Of a DNA stretch of 64,000 nucleotides, positions 27,778 through 35,529 are shown one piece after another. Source of the stretch: Pseudodonghicola xiamenensis DSM 18339 (GTDB lineage: Bacteria; Pseudomonadota; Alphaproteobacteria; Rhodobacterales; Rhodobacteraceae). Made by a program: the position numbers and the translations under genes. The notes under the pieces were generated by a model. The model ran no database searches. It saw nothing but the letters and a program-made list of their open reading frames with translations, and had not been told where the DNA came from. Each line of letters starts with the position of its first letter. Within the stretch, counting starts at the first letter, position 1. Location: the NCBI RefSeq assembly GCF_000429365.1, contig NZ_AUBS01000006.1, positions 62,001 to 126,000 on the forward strand, given 5' to 3'.

Positions 27778-28698
27778 ATGATGGATATACTCTCGGGCAA
27801 TTCCCCGGCCGAAGGCGCCGATCTGGTCAAGGATATCACCGAAGCGACCTTCATGGTCGATGTTGTCGACGCCTCGAAAGAGGTCCCGGTGGTCGTGGAT
27901 TTCTGGGCCCCTTGGTGCGGGCCCTGCAAGACGCTCGGACCGCTTCTTGAACAAGAGGTCAAGGCCGCCAAGGGTGCCGTGCGCATGGTCAAGGTCAACG
28001 TCGATGAATCGCAGATGATCGCGGCGCAGCTTCAGATCCAGTCGATCCCGACGGTCTATGCCTTTTATCAGGGCCAACCGATCGACGGGTTCCAGGGCGC
28101 ATTGCCCGGCTCCGAGGTCAAGGCTTTCATCGAACGGGTTATTCAGGCCTCTGGCGGTGCTACCCCCGGGGCCGGCCTCGATGAGGCCGTGGCCGCGGCC
28201 GAAGAGATGCTGGCCGAAGGCGCGGCAGCAGACGCGGCCCAGACCTTCGCCGCCATTCTGGGCGAAGACCCCAATCACGCCGGCGCCTATGGGGGGCTGG
28301 TGCGCGCCCATATCGCCGCCGGAGAGTTGGATCAGGCCGAAGCGGTGCTGAATGGCGCCCCGGCAGACATCTCTCACAGCCCCGAGCTTGAAGCCGCGCA
28401 TGCGCAACTCGAACTCGCCCGGCAGGCAGCCGATGCCGGCCCGGTGGCCGAGCTCGAGGCCGCCGTGGCCGCCAATCCCGACGACCTGCAGGCACGGTTC
28501 GATCTGGCCCAGGCGCTGCATGCCTCGGGCAAGGTGCAGGAGGCGGTCGATCAGTTGCTTGAGCTGTTCCGCCGTGATCGGGAGTGGAACGACGGCGCGG
28601 CCAAGTCGCAGCTTTTCACCATTTTCGAGGCGCTCAAACCGAACGATCCCATCGTGCTGCATGGTCGGCGCAAGCTCAGTTCGATGATATTTGCCTGA
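27778..28698 (+). CDS. cnoX: Thioredoxin-domain chaperedoxin CnoX (YbbN)-like
   Basis: 306 residues: a thioredoxin fold (about 20-125) with an intact WCGPCK active site (Cys47, Cys50), then TPR-like helical repeats (GEDPNHAGAYGGLVRAHIAAGELDQAEAVL and similar) to the C terminus. CnoX proteins hold proteins against over-oxidation, especially under hypochlorite, and hand them to GroEL; unlike the E. coli version, this one keeps both redox cysteines, as the alphaproteobacterial members do. It heads a three-gene run with the LON-domain and Trm112-like proteins, 27 and -4 bases apart. Confidence 0.88.
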   Translation: MMDILSGNSPAEGADLVKDITEATFMVDVVDASKEVPVVVDFWAPWCGPCKTLGPLLEQEVKAAKGAVRMVKVNVDESQMIAAQLQIQSIPTVYAFYQGQPIDGFQGALPGSEVKAFIERVIQASGGATPGAGLDEAVAAAEEMLAEGAAADAAQTFAAILGEDPNHAGAYGGLVRAHIAAGELDQAEAVLNGAPADISHSPELEAAHAQLELARQAADAGPVAELEAAVAANPDDLQARFDLAQALHASGKVQEAVDQLLELFRRDREWNDGAAKSQLFTIFEALKPNDPIVLHGRRKLSSMIFA

Positions 28699-28725
28699 TC
28701 CGGTTTCAGGGCTAAGTTCATCTCT

Positions 28726-29367
28726 ATGATGCAAGCCGTCGACCTGCCGGAGACCATTGCCGTCTTCCCCCTGCCCGGGGCGCTTTTGCTGCCCCGGTCA
28801 CGGTTGCCTCTGCATATCTTCGAGCCTCGCTATCTGCAGATGCTGGAAGACGTACTGAAGACGCCGCAACGGCTGATCGGCATGGTGCAGCCCTGCCCGC
28901 AACCGGCCCGAAGCAATGCGTTGCACGCGATCGGCTGCGCCGGTCGGGTCACCCAGTTTTCGGAAACGGAAGACGGGCGATACATGATCACCCTGACCGG
29001 CATCAGCCGGTTTCGCATCCAGTCGGAGATCGACGGCTTTGCCCCCTATCGCCGCTGTTCCGTCTCTTGGGAGGGGTTCAGCCGCGATCTGGGCGGGACG
29101 GAAACGGATCCCTGTTTCAGCCGCAACCGTTTCCTTGATCTGCTGAGCCGCTTTTTCGCCTCTCGCCATCTGCAAACTGACTGGGACGCGCTGAAGGAGG
29201 CAGAGGACGAATTGCTCATCAATTCGCTGTCGATGCTGCTGGATTTCACCCCCGAGGACAAACAGGCGCTGCTGGAAGCGCCATCGCTGCAAACGCGGCG
29301 CGAGACCCTGGTCACCCTGCTTGAATTCCAGATGCGCAGCGGACCGGGCGAGGAGACCTTGCAATGA
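28726..29367 (+). CDS. LON peptidase substrate-binding (N-terminal) domain protein
   Basis: 213 residues consisting of the LON N-terminal domain only, with no AAA or Ser-Lys protease part. The start [30 protein letters not shown] is diagnostic, followed by [28 protein letters not shown]. Stand-alone LonN proteins are widespread and presumed to bind unfolded or specific proteins; the role is not established. Lies between cnoX and the Trm112-like gene, and its stop overlaps the latter's start. Confidence 0.9.
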   Translation: MMQAVDLPETIAVFPLPGALLLPRSRLPLHIFEPRYLQMLEDVLKTPQRLIGMVQPCPQPARSNALHAIGCAGRVTQFSETEDGRYMITLTGISRFRIQSEIDGFAPYRRCSVSWEGFSRDLGGTETDPCFSRNRFLDLLSRFFASRHLQTDWDALKEAEDELLINSLSMLLDFTPEDKQALLEAPSLQTRRETLVTLLEFQMRSGPGEETLQ

Positions 29368-29582
29368 ACGATATGACCGACATTCCCGCCGAATCCGGCC
29401 CTGCCCCCCAACCGGCCTTCGACCGCCGCATGCTCGAAGCGTTGATCTGCCCGCAGACCCATACCACGCTCGAATATGATGCACAGCGGCAGGAGCTGGT
29501 GTCGAAGGCTGCCGGCCTCGCCTTTCCGATCCGCAACGGCATCCCCGTCATGCTGGTGGGCGAGGCGCGACCGCTGGAGTGA
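29364..29582 (+). CDS. Trm112/UPF0434 family protein
   Basis: 72 residues with [21 protein letters not shown] and [17 protein letters not shown], the UPF0434 (YcaR-like) pattern related to Trm112. Only one cysteine remains, so no zinc site is expected, as is usual in this group. Trm112 proteins activate methyltransferases; the bacterial role is unproven. ATG overlaps the preceding stop (ATGA). Confidence 0.88.
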   Translation: MNDMTDIPAESGPAPQPAFDRRMLEALICPQTHTTLEYDAQRQELVSKAAGLAFPIRNGIPVMLVGEARPLE

Positions 29583-29649
29583 TCCCGGACGGCGGCACCA
29601 CCGGACAGGACCGAAGGCAGGCCGAAGCCGCCGCACCGTCTGGACGGTT

Positions 29650-29678
29650 TTGCACAAACACCCCGACCTGTGCTAAGT
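29650..29678 (+). promoter_or_regulatory. Putative promoter upstream of the small cysteine-rich ORF
   Basis: TTGCAC (29650-29655), 17-base spacer and CTAAGT (29673-29678) lie in the 166-base gap after the Trm112-like gene, about 70 bases before the ATG of the small ORF, implying separate transcription. Confidence 0.4.
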
Positions 29679-29748
29679 TGCGAGTAGGTCACGGCCATTG
29701 TCATGCTGTGACGACCATCGACTTAGCCATTCAAGCCAGAGCCATGTC

Positions 29749-29925
29749 ATGAATATCAGCAGGTCCAAAGCGGAAACCCCGCATCTGAATGCCCTTTCGG
29801 TCGAACTCTCCCAGTTGAACGGCCCCTGTGTCGGCTGTTCCGATTGCGGCGGCCTCTGCATGGCGCTGATTGATGCGCTGACCTTGCCGGAGATGGTGCT
29901 GGGGAAAAAGCGCGACGGCGTCTGA
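29749..29925 (+). CDS. Small cysteine-rich hypothetical protein
   Basis: 58 residues from ATG 29749 (a TTG at 29698 would add 17). The centre reads GPCVGCSDCGGLC, a CxxCxxCxxxC cluster that could hold zinc or an iron-sulfur cluster, followed by an amphipathic helix (MALIDALTLPEMVLG). The Shine-Dalgarno is weak, but a promoter-like element upstream, the clean cysteine spacing and the lack of any overlapping gene favour a real gene. Possible roles include metal binding or a small regulator; none can be assigned. Confidence 0.5.
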   Translation: MNISRSKAETPHLNALSVELSQLNGPCVGCSDCGGLCMALIDALTLPEMVLGKKRDGV

Positions 29926-30007
29926 GCTCAGGCATGTCGGGGCCTCTCAGCCTGGCGAAGTCACCCCAGGGCTATTTTCACCAAGGGCGATGGCCCGGAA
30001 CCGGTGA

Positions 30008-31216
30008 TCAGCCTGGTACGCGCAGCCAGCCGTTGGCGAATGTGACCTCAGCCACCCCGGCAAGCCGGGTCAGGCGGGCCAGTTCCGCCTCCAGCCTGGC
30101 TTGGCGCGGGGCGGTCCAGCGGATGCCGGGTTCAGGCCAAAGCGCGGTGACCCGCAGAAGATCTGCGGCGCGATCCGCCTTCATGTCGATGCGCCCGACG
30201 ATCCTGTCGCCCTCCAGCAGCGGAAAGACGTAATAGCCGTATTTCCGCTTCGGAGCCGGCACGAAGACCTCGATCCGATAATCGAAGCCAAAGAGACGCA
30301 ATGCCCGGGCCCTGTCGCGCAGCGCCGGATCGAAGGGGCTGAGCACCCGCAACCGCCCCGGCGCAGGTGACAGGCCGGCAGCCTCGGCCAGGACATCGGG
30401 GCGGGCGAACGCGCGACGCGGGCTGCCGTCCCGGCTTTCCACCTCGATTTCGATGACTTCCCCCCGGGCAAGGGCCGCGCCGGCCCAATCGCGCGTCTCG
30501 GCCAGGGTGATGATATCCCAAAAGTCGGCCAGTTCCTTGGCGGTGGCGAACCCCATCCGGTCGAGCGCGGCAGAGGCGGCCCAGGCAATGGTTTCCTCTG
30601 CTGCGAGGGCGGTCTGGCGCAGGGTCTCGTCGATCACCCGTTCGGTCAGATCATAGCGTTTCTGAAACCCCGTCCGCCCGGTCACACTGAGTGCGCCGGT
30701 GCGCCAGAGATATTCCAGCGCCGTTTTCGACGGGTGCCAATCCCACCACCCCGAGCATCCCTTCTTCTCATCGCCGCCAAAATCGGAAGAGGTCACCGGC
30801 CCATGATCGCGCACATGTTGCAAGACCGGGGTGAAGCGATCTTCGAACCCATGGCCCTGCCAGTCGCGCCAGCGGGTCTTCAGCCGGTCTGCATCGCGGC
30901 GGAACCGAAGCTGCCAATGGGGAAACTGCGTCACCGGCAGCATCGCGGCGTCATGGGTCCAATGTTCGAACAGCACCCGATCGGTTTCGTAAAGCCGCTT
31001 CAGCGCCGCGGGCCGATAGGCCGGGCGACGCGCGAACAGGATCAGATCATGGGCCCGGGCAACCGTGTTGATGCTGTCGATCTGCACGAAACCCAGATCT
31101 TTGATGACATCCAGCAGATCGGCGCCCCTGCCCGGCCCCACCGGCGCCTGGCCCAGCCCGTGACGATGCAGGAACAGCCGCCGCGCGGCCCGGTGATCCA
31201 GGCGCGGTAGGGGCAT
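30008..31216 (-). CDS. YcaQ/AlkZ-family winged-helix DNA glycosylase
   Basis: 402 residues of the HTH_42 (YcaQ) family, which unhook interstrand crosslinks or excise alkylated bases. The catalytic-loop motif appears as VQIDSINTV (the Q-x-D form seen in YcaQ-type enzymes), followed by ARAHDLILFARRP and later HPSKTALEYLWRTGAL from the winged-helix domains. No signal peptide. It starts one base beyond the stop of the LacI regulator gene, so both are cotranscribed; the pairing of a sugar-type regulator with a glycosylase is probably incidental. Confidence 0.85.
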   Translation of the reverse strand: MPLPRLDHRAARRLFLHRHGLGQAPVGPGRGADLLDVIKDLGFVQIDSINTVARAHDLILFARRPAYRPAALKRLYETDRVLFEHWTHDAAMLPVTQFPHWQLRFRRDADRLKTRWRDWQGHGFEDRFTPVLQHVRDHGPVTSSDFGGDEKKGCSGWWDWHPSKTALEYLWRTGALSVTGRTGFQKRYDLTERVIDETLRQTALAAEETIAWAASAALDRMGFATAKELADFWDIITLAETRDWAGAALARGEVIEIEVESRDGSPRRAFARPDVLAEAAGLSPAPGRLRVLSPFDPALRDRARALRLFGFDYRIEVFVPAPKRKYGYYVFPLLEGDRIVGRIDMKADRAADLLRVTALWPEPGIRWTAPRQARLEAELARLTRLAGVAEVTFANGWLRVPG

Positions 31217-31217
31217 C

Positions 31218-32243
31218 TCAGCTCCGCTTCAGCGTGTCGCCAAAGCTGATCTTCGGAGTCAGGGTGACCAGGCTCTCGATCTCGCGCGGCGGGGTCTCCA
31301 GCCGGGCGGCAATGATCTCGGCCGCCTTGCACCCGATCTCCAGCCGGCAGGCGTCCATCGTGGCAAGTTGGCGCGGCAGCCCCTGCAACAGCTCCACCCC
31401 GTTGAAACCGGCAAGCCCGATCTGACCCGGAATGTCGATGCCTTGATCCAGTAAATAGAGCAACCCGCCCGCCCCGATCATATCATTGGAGTAATAAAGA
31501 AAATCCAGATCGGGCGAGCGGCTGAGCATTTCCGCCGTCATCTCGCGCCCCTTGGCCAGGGCCGAGCCGCCAGAATAGAAGGCCCGATCCTCGATCTCGA
31601 TCCCGTGTTTGGCAAGCTTCTCGGTGAAACCCTCGAACCGCTTCCGCGCCCGGTGGTCCAGCGGCATCTTGGTGCCCATGAAGCCGATCCGACGATAGCC
31701 CGCCTCGATGATCGCGCGGGCCATTTCGCGCCCGGCACGGCGATGCGAGATACCGACCATCGCATCAACCGGGGTGCCATCGGTATCCATGATCTCGACC
31801 ACCGGGATGCCGGCGGCCTTGAGCATGGCGCGCGAAGCCTCGGAATGTTCGAGCCCGGCGATGATCACCCCCGAGGGCCGCCAGGAGAGCATTTCGTAAA
31901 GCACGCGCTCTTCCTTTTCCGGCAGATAATCGGTGACGCCGACCACCGGTTGCAGAGGAGTATCCTCCAGCACCCGGTTGATGCCAGTCAAAACCTCAGG
32001 AAACACCATGTTCGACAGCGACGGGATGATCACCGCGATCAGGTTGACCCGGTTCGAGGCAAGCGAACCAGCGATCTTGTTCGGCACATATCCCAGCGCC
32101 TTGGCCGCCTCGAGCACACGGGCGCGGGTCGCCTGCGAGACATCGCCGCGATTGCGCAGAACACGACTGACCGTCATCTCCGAGACGCCCGAGGCCTCGG
32201 AAACATCGCGCAGAGTGAGCGGGCGTTTGTTCTCAGCCGTCAC
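31218..32243 (-). CDS. LacI/GntR-type transcriptional regulator, GTG start
   Basis: Full LacI family repressor: helix-turn-helix and hinge at the N terminus (LTLRDVSEASGVSEMTVSRVL, ALGYVPNKIAGSLAS), then a periplasmic-binding-protein-like sensor domain (LIAVIIPSLSNMVFPEVL, GLAGFNGVELL). The arrangement resembles E. coli GntR, the gluconate repressor, but no sugar genes lie nearby. GTG 32243 is preferred because AAGGGA lies about seven bases before it; an ATG at 32291 would add 16 unconserved residues and has no ribosome binding site. About 341 residues. Confidence 0.85.
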   Translation of the reverse strand: MTAENKRPLTLRDVSEASGVSEMTVSRVLRNRGDVSQATRARVLEAAKALGYVPNKIAGSLASNRVNLIAVIIPSLSNMVFPEVLTGINRVLEDTPLQPVVGVTDYLPEKEERVLYEMLSWRPSGVIIAGLEHSEASRAMLKAAGIPVVEIMDTDGTPVDAMVGISHRRAGREMARAIIEAGYRRIGFMGTKMPLDHRARKRFEGFTEKLAKHGIEIEDRAFYSGGSALAKGREMTAEMLSRSPDLDFLYYSNDMIGAGGLLYLLDQGIDIPGQIGLAGFNGVELLQGLPRQLATMDACRLEIGCKAAEIIAARLETPPREIESLVTLTPKISFGDTLKRS

Positions 32244-32286
32244 GGTGGGTCCCTTGTATCGGAATGGGGCGAGGGTAGCGCGAAGC

Positions 32287-32308
32287 GGCATGCATGTTCA
32301 AGCATGCC
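32287..32308. promoter_or_regulatory. Inverted repeat, candidate operator of the LacI-type gene
   Basis: GGCATGC and GCATGCC arms (7 bp, perfect) flank an 8-base centre, 43 bases upstream of the GTG start. Location suits autoregulation; the sequence is not a textbook LacI-family operator. Confidence 0.4.
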
Positions 32309-32366
32309 GACAGCGGCTGTTTAGGGCGGTGACAAGCCCGCCGATCCAGTCTAAAGAAACCGCGGC

Positions 32367-32443
32367 GGCCCCGTGGCTCAACTGGATAGAGCAGCCCCCT
32401 CCTAAGGGGCAGGTTGCAGGTTCGAATCCTGCCGGGGTCACCA
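32367..32443 (+). tRNA. tRNA-Arg (anticodon CCU)
   Basis: A full cloverleaf can be drawn: acceptor GGCCCCG paired with CGGGGTC (one G-U), D arm GCTC..GAGC, anticodon stem GCCCC/GGGGC with loop CTCCTAA (anticodon CCT at 32401-32403), T arm with GGTTCGAATCC, and an encoded CCA end. 77 bases including CCA. It decodes AGG. A presumed mobile-element remnant begins 63 bases downstream. Confidence 0.95.
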
Positions 32444-32506
32444 TTTATCAAGTTTTGCCAATGAAGCATAAGTTTGCACGATTTGGCAGTTTTCACGCAC
32501 ACCCCC
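32444..32506. other. Spacer between tRNA-Arg and the presumed element end
   Basis: 63 bases, AT-richer than the flanks, without a clear intrinsic terminator. No direct repeat of the tRNA 3' end was seen downstream, so integrase-type tRNA insertion is not supported. Confidence 0.35.
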
Positions 32507-33751
32507 TGTCAAGAGAAATGTTGCGACGGGCGAATCTTAGCGCTTTTCCTGATGGTTCGAGATCGCGCGCATCGCGACTTCACGCAGATAAATAGGGCCC
32601 GCCTCCAGCCCTTCAGGCTGGAACGGCTTGACGCCGGCCGCAGAGAACACCGCGAATATCGTGTTGCGATGTGCTCCGGTCTCCTGGGTGATCATCGTGG
32701 GCGTCACGAACCTCTTCCGAAAATCCGCGATTTCGGCTTCGGACATCAGCCACTGCAAACGCGCCGTCTTAGGGCTTTTGACCTGAGTGGCAGCAATATG
32801 GCCCCCCTCGATCAGAGCGGTGAAGGCCGAGTAGTCTCTCAACCCGATCGAACGGGCAAAAGCTGACGCAGCCATCTGCTGTTTATGCAGTGCGTCCAGG
32901 AAGAGAAGTTCGACGACGATACCATGATAGCCGAATACCTCCGACCGTTTTCCAGCCTGAACACGCCCTTCTCGGATCGCGCCGATAATGCGGCCAACAC
33001 CGAGGCCCGACCGTTTGCTGGCCCGTTGAATGGTCTCCCATCCCGTGGCCTCGGGTGGCAGAAGGACTGCATGATGCTCCAGCTCTTTGACCAGGGCCAG
33101 TCCGTCGGGCAGATGCCAAGGATTCTTGATCTTCGGAAGCCGTGATCTGGGTTCCAGAACACCTTCCGCAACAAGCGCGTTGAACTCAGACAGCGTCGCG
33201 CCCATTGCTTCGCACATGGCGTTCGGTCCGATCCGGGTCGCGATCTCGTGCAAGAGGCCTGTATGGACTTCTGCATCGAAGATCTCGCCTGACGGTGATC
33301 GCGTGTCATCCTGTGTAAAAACACCAGCCTCGGTCAGCAATGAATCCAGTAAAGCCGTTGTGATGCCAGTTTCCTCTGAGGCAGTCAGAAGCGAATGCAC
33401 TTGGCGCGCCTGGACCTCTTGGCCAAGGACCATCTCGCCGGCCGCGAGAGGCCATATGCGGATCACGTGATTCCGCAGGAGGGCACGAAACCCGTCAAAA
33501 CTGCGATCTTGGCGATAGAAATGCTCCAGCCTGTCGTAGAGGGCGCCGAAAGCACCGCGGCTCACATCCGGAGCGCCACCGCCAGTATCGGATAAACGGG
33601 CGAATGCCTCCTCTATCGCCTGCGGGCCGCGAGAGGCAAAATGAAAGCCGGTTGCCTTGGCTTCGCGGTCATCCGGGGGCAGGTCCTGAACACGCCGAAG
33701 CTCCGCCCCGAGCAAACTGCAGAAGGCCGGATTGCGCCACAGGGGGGGGGG
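32507..33751 (-). mobile_element. Remnant of a Tn7/Tn402-like (TniQ-bearing) element
   Basis: The patch between the tRNA spacer and a G10 tract holds a single transposition-type gene (TniQ-like) cut at its N terminus. It begins with TGTC at 32507, the kind of end used by Tn7/Tn5053-type DDE elements, 27 bases before the stop codon of the TniQ-like gene. The other end, and any tniA/tniB partners, are gone. Boundaries are inferred. Confidence 0.45.
32537..33741 (-). pseudogene. TniQ-like transposition targeting protein, N-terminally truncated
   Basis: About 400 residues of open frame remain, from LWRNPAFCSLLG onward. Segments such as LRRVQDLPPDDREAKATGFHFASRG, FGALYDRLEHFY and LRNHVIRIWPLAAGEMVLGQEV, followed by several helix-turn-helix-like repeats (VHSLLTASEETGITTALLDSLLTEAG; FVTPTMITQETGAHRNTIFAVFSAAG), resemble the C-terminal half of the TniQ/TnsD family. 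The N-terminal zinc-finger part is missing: the frame runs through the C10 tract into the antisense of an unrelated LysR fragment. An ATG at 33898 in that antisense could give a chimeric 453-residue product, which I regard as non-functional. Confidence 0.6.
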
Positions 33752-34035
33752 CGATCTGCGGCCCGAGGTTCCCACACAGCGAGCTGTTGATTGCCGTCGC
33801 AAAAAGCGGCCCGGGACTGGCGGTTGTCCCCTTGCTCTACGTCGAGACAGAGCTTGAGAACAAAGAACTGCTGCTGCCGTTTGGCGGGCCGGTTCCAACC
33901 GCCGACAGCTATTGGCTGGTGCAGCCCGAACAGCGGGCCGAGATCCCGGCGGCGCATCAGTTTGCCTTGTGGATCAACGATCAGGCACGCGCATTCCGCC
34001 GCGATGTATCGAACATGCGGGGTACCAGGCGATAG
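33751..34035 (+). pseudogene. LysR-type regulator, C-terminal fragment
   Basis: About 94 codons encode the last part of a LysR effector domain: GPRFPHSELLIAVAKSGPGLAVVPLLYVE and the terminal VPTADSYWLVQPEQ and FALWINDQAR segments, as in GcvA-like regulators. The DNA-binding domain and most of the sensor domain are absent; upstream of the G10 tract the sequence is antisense to the TniQ-like gene. The fragment thus marks a regulator gene broken by insertion or deletion. Confidence 0.65.
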
Positions 34036-34082
34036 CGGCATCCCCCACCCCAAGCCCATCGCCCGAGGCAGGGAGGCGCAGG

Positions 34083-34871
34083 CTACAGGTCGAAGCTGGC
34101 GAACACCGGCGCATGATCACTGGGCTTTTCCCAGCCGCGGGCGTCACGCAATACACGGCTGCCATGGGCCATCGGCGCGACATCGGGCGTGGCCCAGACA
34201 TGATCCAGCCGGCGCCCCTTGTCGGCAGCGTCCCAATCCTTGGCCCGATAGGACCACCAGGAATAGAGCTTGCCCTCGGGGATATCGGCACGGGTGACAT
34301 CGACCCATTTGCCCGCAGTCATCACATCACCCAGTGCCTCGACCTCGACAGGAGTGTGGCTGACGATCTTCAAAAGCTTTTTGTGATCCCAGACATCATC
34401 TTCGCGCGGGGCGATGTTCAGATCCCCCACCAGGACCGACTTACCGAATTGCTCCTTGTGAAACCAATCGCGCATTCCGGAAAGGTAATCCAGCTTCTGG
34501 CCAAATTTCTCGTTCACCGCGCGATCGGGCACATCGCCGCCGGCGGGCACGTAGAAATTATGGATCACCACCCCATTTTCCAACCGCCCGGCGACATGCC
34601 GGGCATGCCCCAGATCGGCGAAATCCATATCGCCCATGTCCTCGATCGGCAGTTTCGACAGGATCGCCACGCCGTTATAACCCTTCTGGCCGCGCGCGAT
34701 CATGTGATTGTAGCCCAATGCCCGGAACCCTTCGACCGGGATCTTGTCGACCGGGCTTTTGCACTCCTGCAGGCACAGCACATCGGGCGCCTCTTCCTCC
34801 AGCAGCTTCAGCACGATCGGTTCGCGCAGACGGACCGAATTGATGTTCCAGGTGGCGAGGGTGAAGGGCAT
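34083..34871 (-). CDS. xthA: Exodeoxyribonuclease III
   Basis: AP endonuclease/3' exonuclease of base excision repair, 262 residues. EEP-superfamily motifs are in order: LATWNINSVRLR, LCLQECKSP (metal Glu), ARGQKGYNGVAILSK, VLVGDLNIAP (catalytic Asp and Asn), WSYRAKDWDAADKGRRLDHVWA and the terminal SDHAPV (catalytic His). Full length, ATG at 34871. It flanks the broken LysR fragment and is itself intact. Confidence 0.95.
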   Translation of the reverse strand: MPFTLATWNINSVRLREPIVLKLLEEEAPDVLCLQECKSPVDKIPVEGFRALGYNHMIARGQKGYNGVAILSKLPIEDMGDMDFADLGHARHVAGRLENGVVIHNFYVPAGGDVPDRAVNEKFGQKLDYLSGMRDWFHKEQFGKSVLVGDLNIAPREDDVWDHKKLLKIVSHTPVEVEALGDVMTAGKWVDVTRADIPEGKLYSWWSYRAKDWDAADKGRRLDHVWATPDVAPMAHGSRVLRDARGWEKPSDHAPVFASFDL

Positions 34872-35005
34872 TTCGTCTCTCCTGACAGGGTTGCGGCACC
34901 CTAGGCGCTGAAACAGCGGGGCTCAAGCCGGGGCTTGTTCTGCGGGTGAGGGTGACTAGGTTACCCTAGGTTCGACGCACGCGCCCGCAGCAAAGGAGCT
35001 TTTCA

Positions 35006-35524
35006 GTGAGACGACTTGCCACCGCGCTGGCCCTGACGCTCCTGCTCCCTGCCCTCGCGGCGGCAGGAGAGCTCGGGCAGATCACCGGCACGGTTGATGG
35101 CGCTCCGCACGACTGGGTCGTGATCAACGACAGCACATCCCGCCGCAGCGCCGCCACGACGGTCATGAGCGGAGTGCGCCAGGTCACGCTCTGGGGGGCG
35201 GCCTCGGCCGACACCCCGGAATCGCCTCAGGGTGCGCTGCTGCTCGACTTCAGCCTGATCTCCGTGGGCGAGGCGATGACAGCGACTGACGCCCGGCTGC
35301 AATATCTGAAGGATGGCTATAAAAGCGGCTATCTGGCCGTGGAGGACGGGCTGACCCAAGTGACTCTGTCCCTGGCCGAACAGCGCCCGGACGGGCTGCA
35401 CCTGTCCGGCAAGTTCAGCGCCAGCGCGACCTTCAGCAACCAGATCAAGCTGCGCCTGACCGCCCCCCTGCCAGCCGTTCGGATCGACGGCAGTTTCGAC
35501 GTGGTTCTGCCGGAACAGCAGTAG
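35006..35524 (+). CDS. Hypothetical secreted protein, GTG start
   Basis: 172 residues with a clear Sec signal peptide (LATALALTLLLPALAAAGE) and a beta-rich mature part; GTG 35006 is fixed by AAAGGAG eight bases upstream. The mature protein has no cysteine and no motif I recognise; alternating hydrophobic residues (GALLLDFSLISVG, LTQVTLSLAEQ) suggest a small beta-sandwich or barrel-like periplasmic protein. Convergent with the next gene, only five bases apart. Function unknown. Confidence 0.75.
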   Translation: MRRLATALALTLLLPALAAAGELGQITGTVDGAPHDWVVINDSTSRRSAATTVMSGVRQVTLWGAASADTPESPQGALLLDFSLISVGEAMTATDARLQYLKDGYKSGYLAVEDGLTQVTLSLAEQRPDGLHLSGKFSASATFSNQIKLRLTAPLPAVRIDGSFDVVLPEQQ

Positions 35525-35529
35525 CCCCC

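Noticed and set aside
33604..33750. Upstream part of the plus-strand frame leading into the LysR fragment
   Set aside because: It is antisense to the TniQ-like gene and shows none of the LysR DNA-binding domain, so it was left out of the pseudogene.
32367..34083. tRNA-Arg as an integrase attachment site
   Set aside because: No integrase gene and no repeat of the tRNA 3' end were seen downstream; the TniQ explanation fits better.
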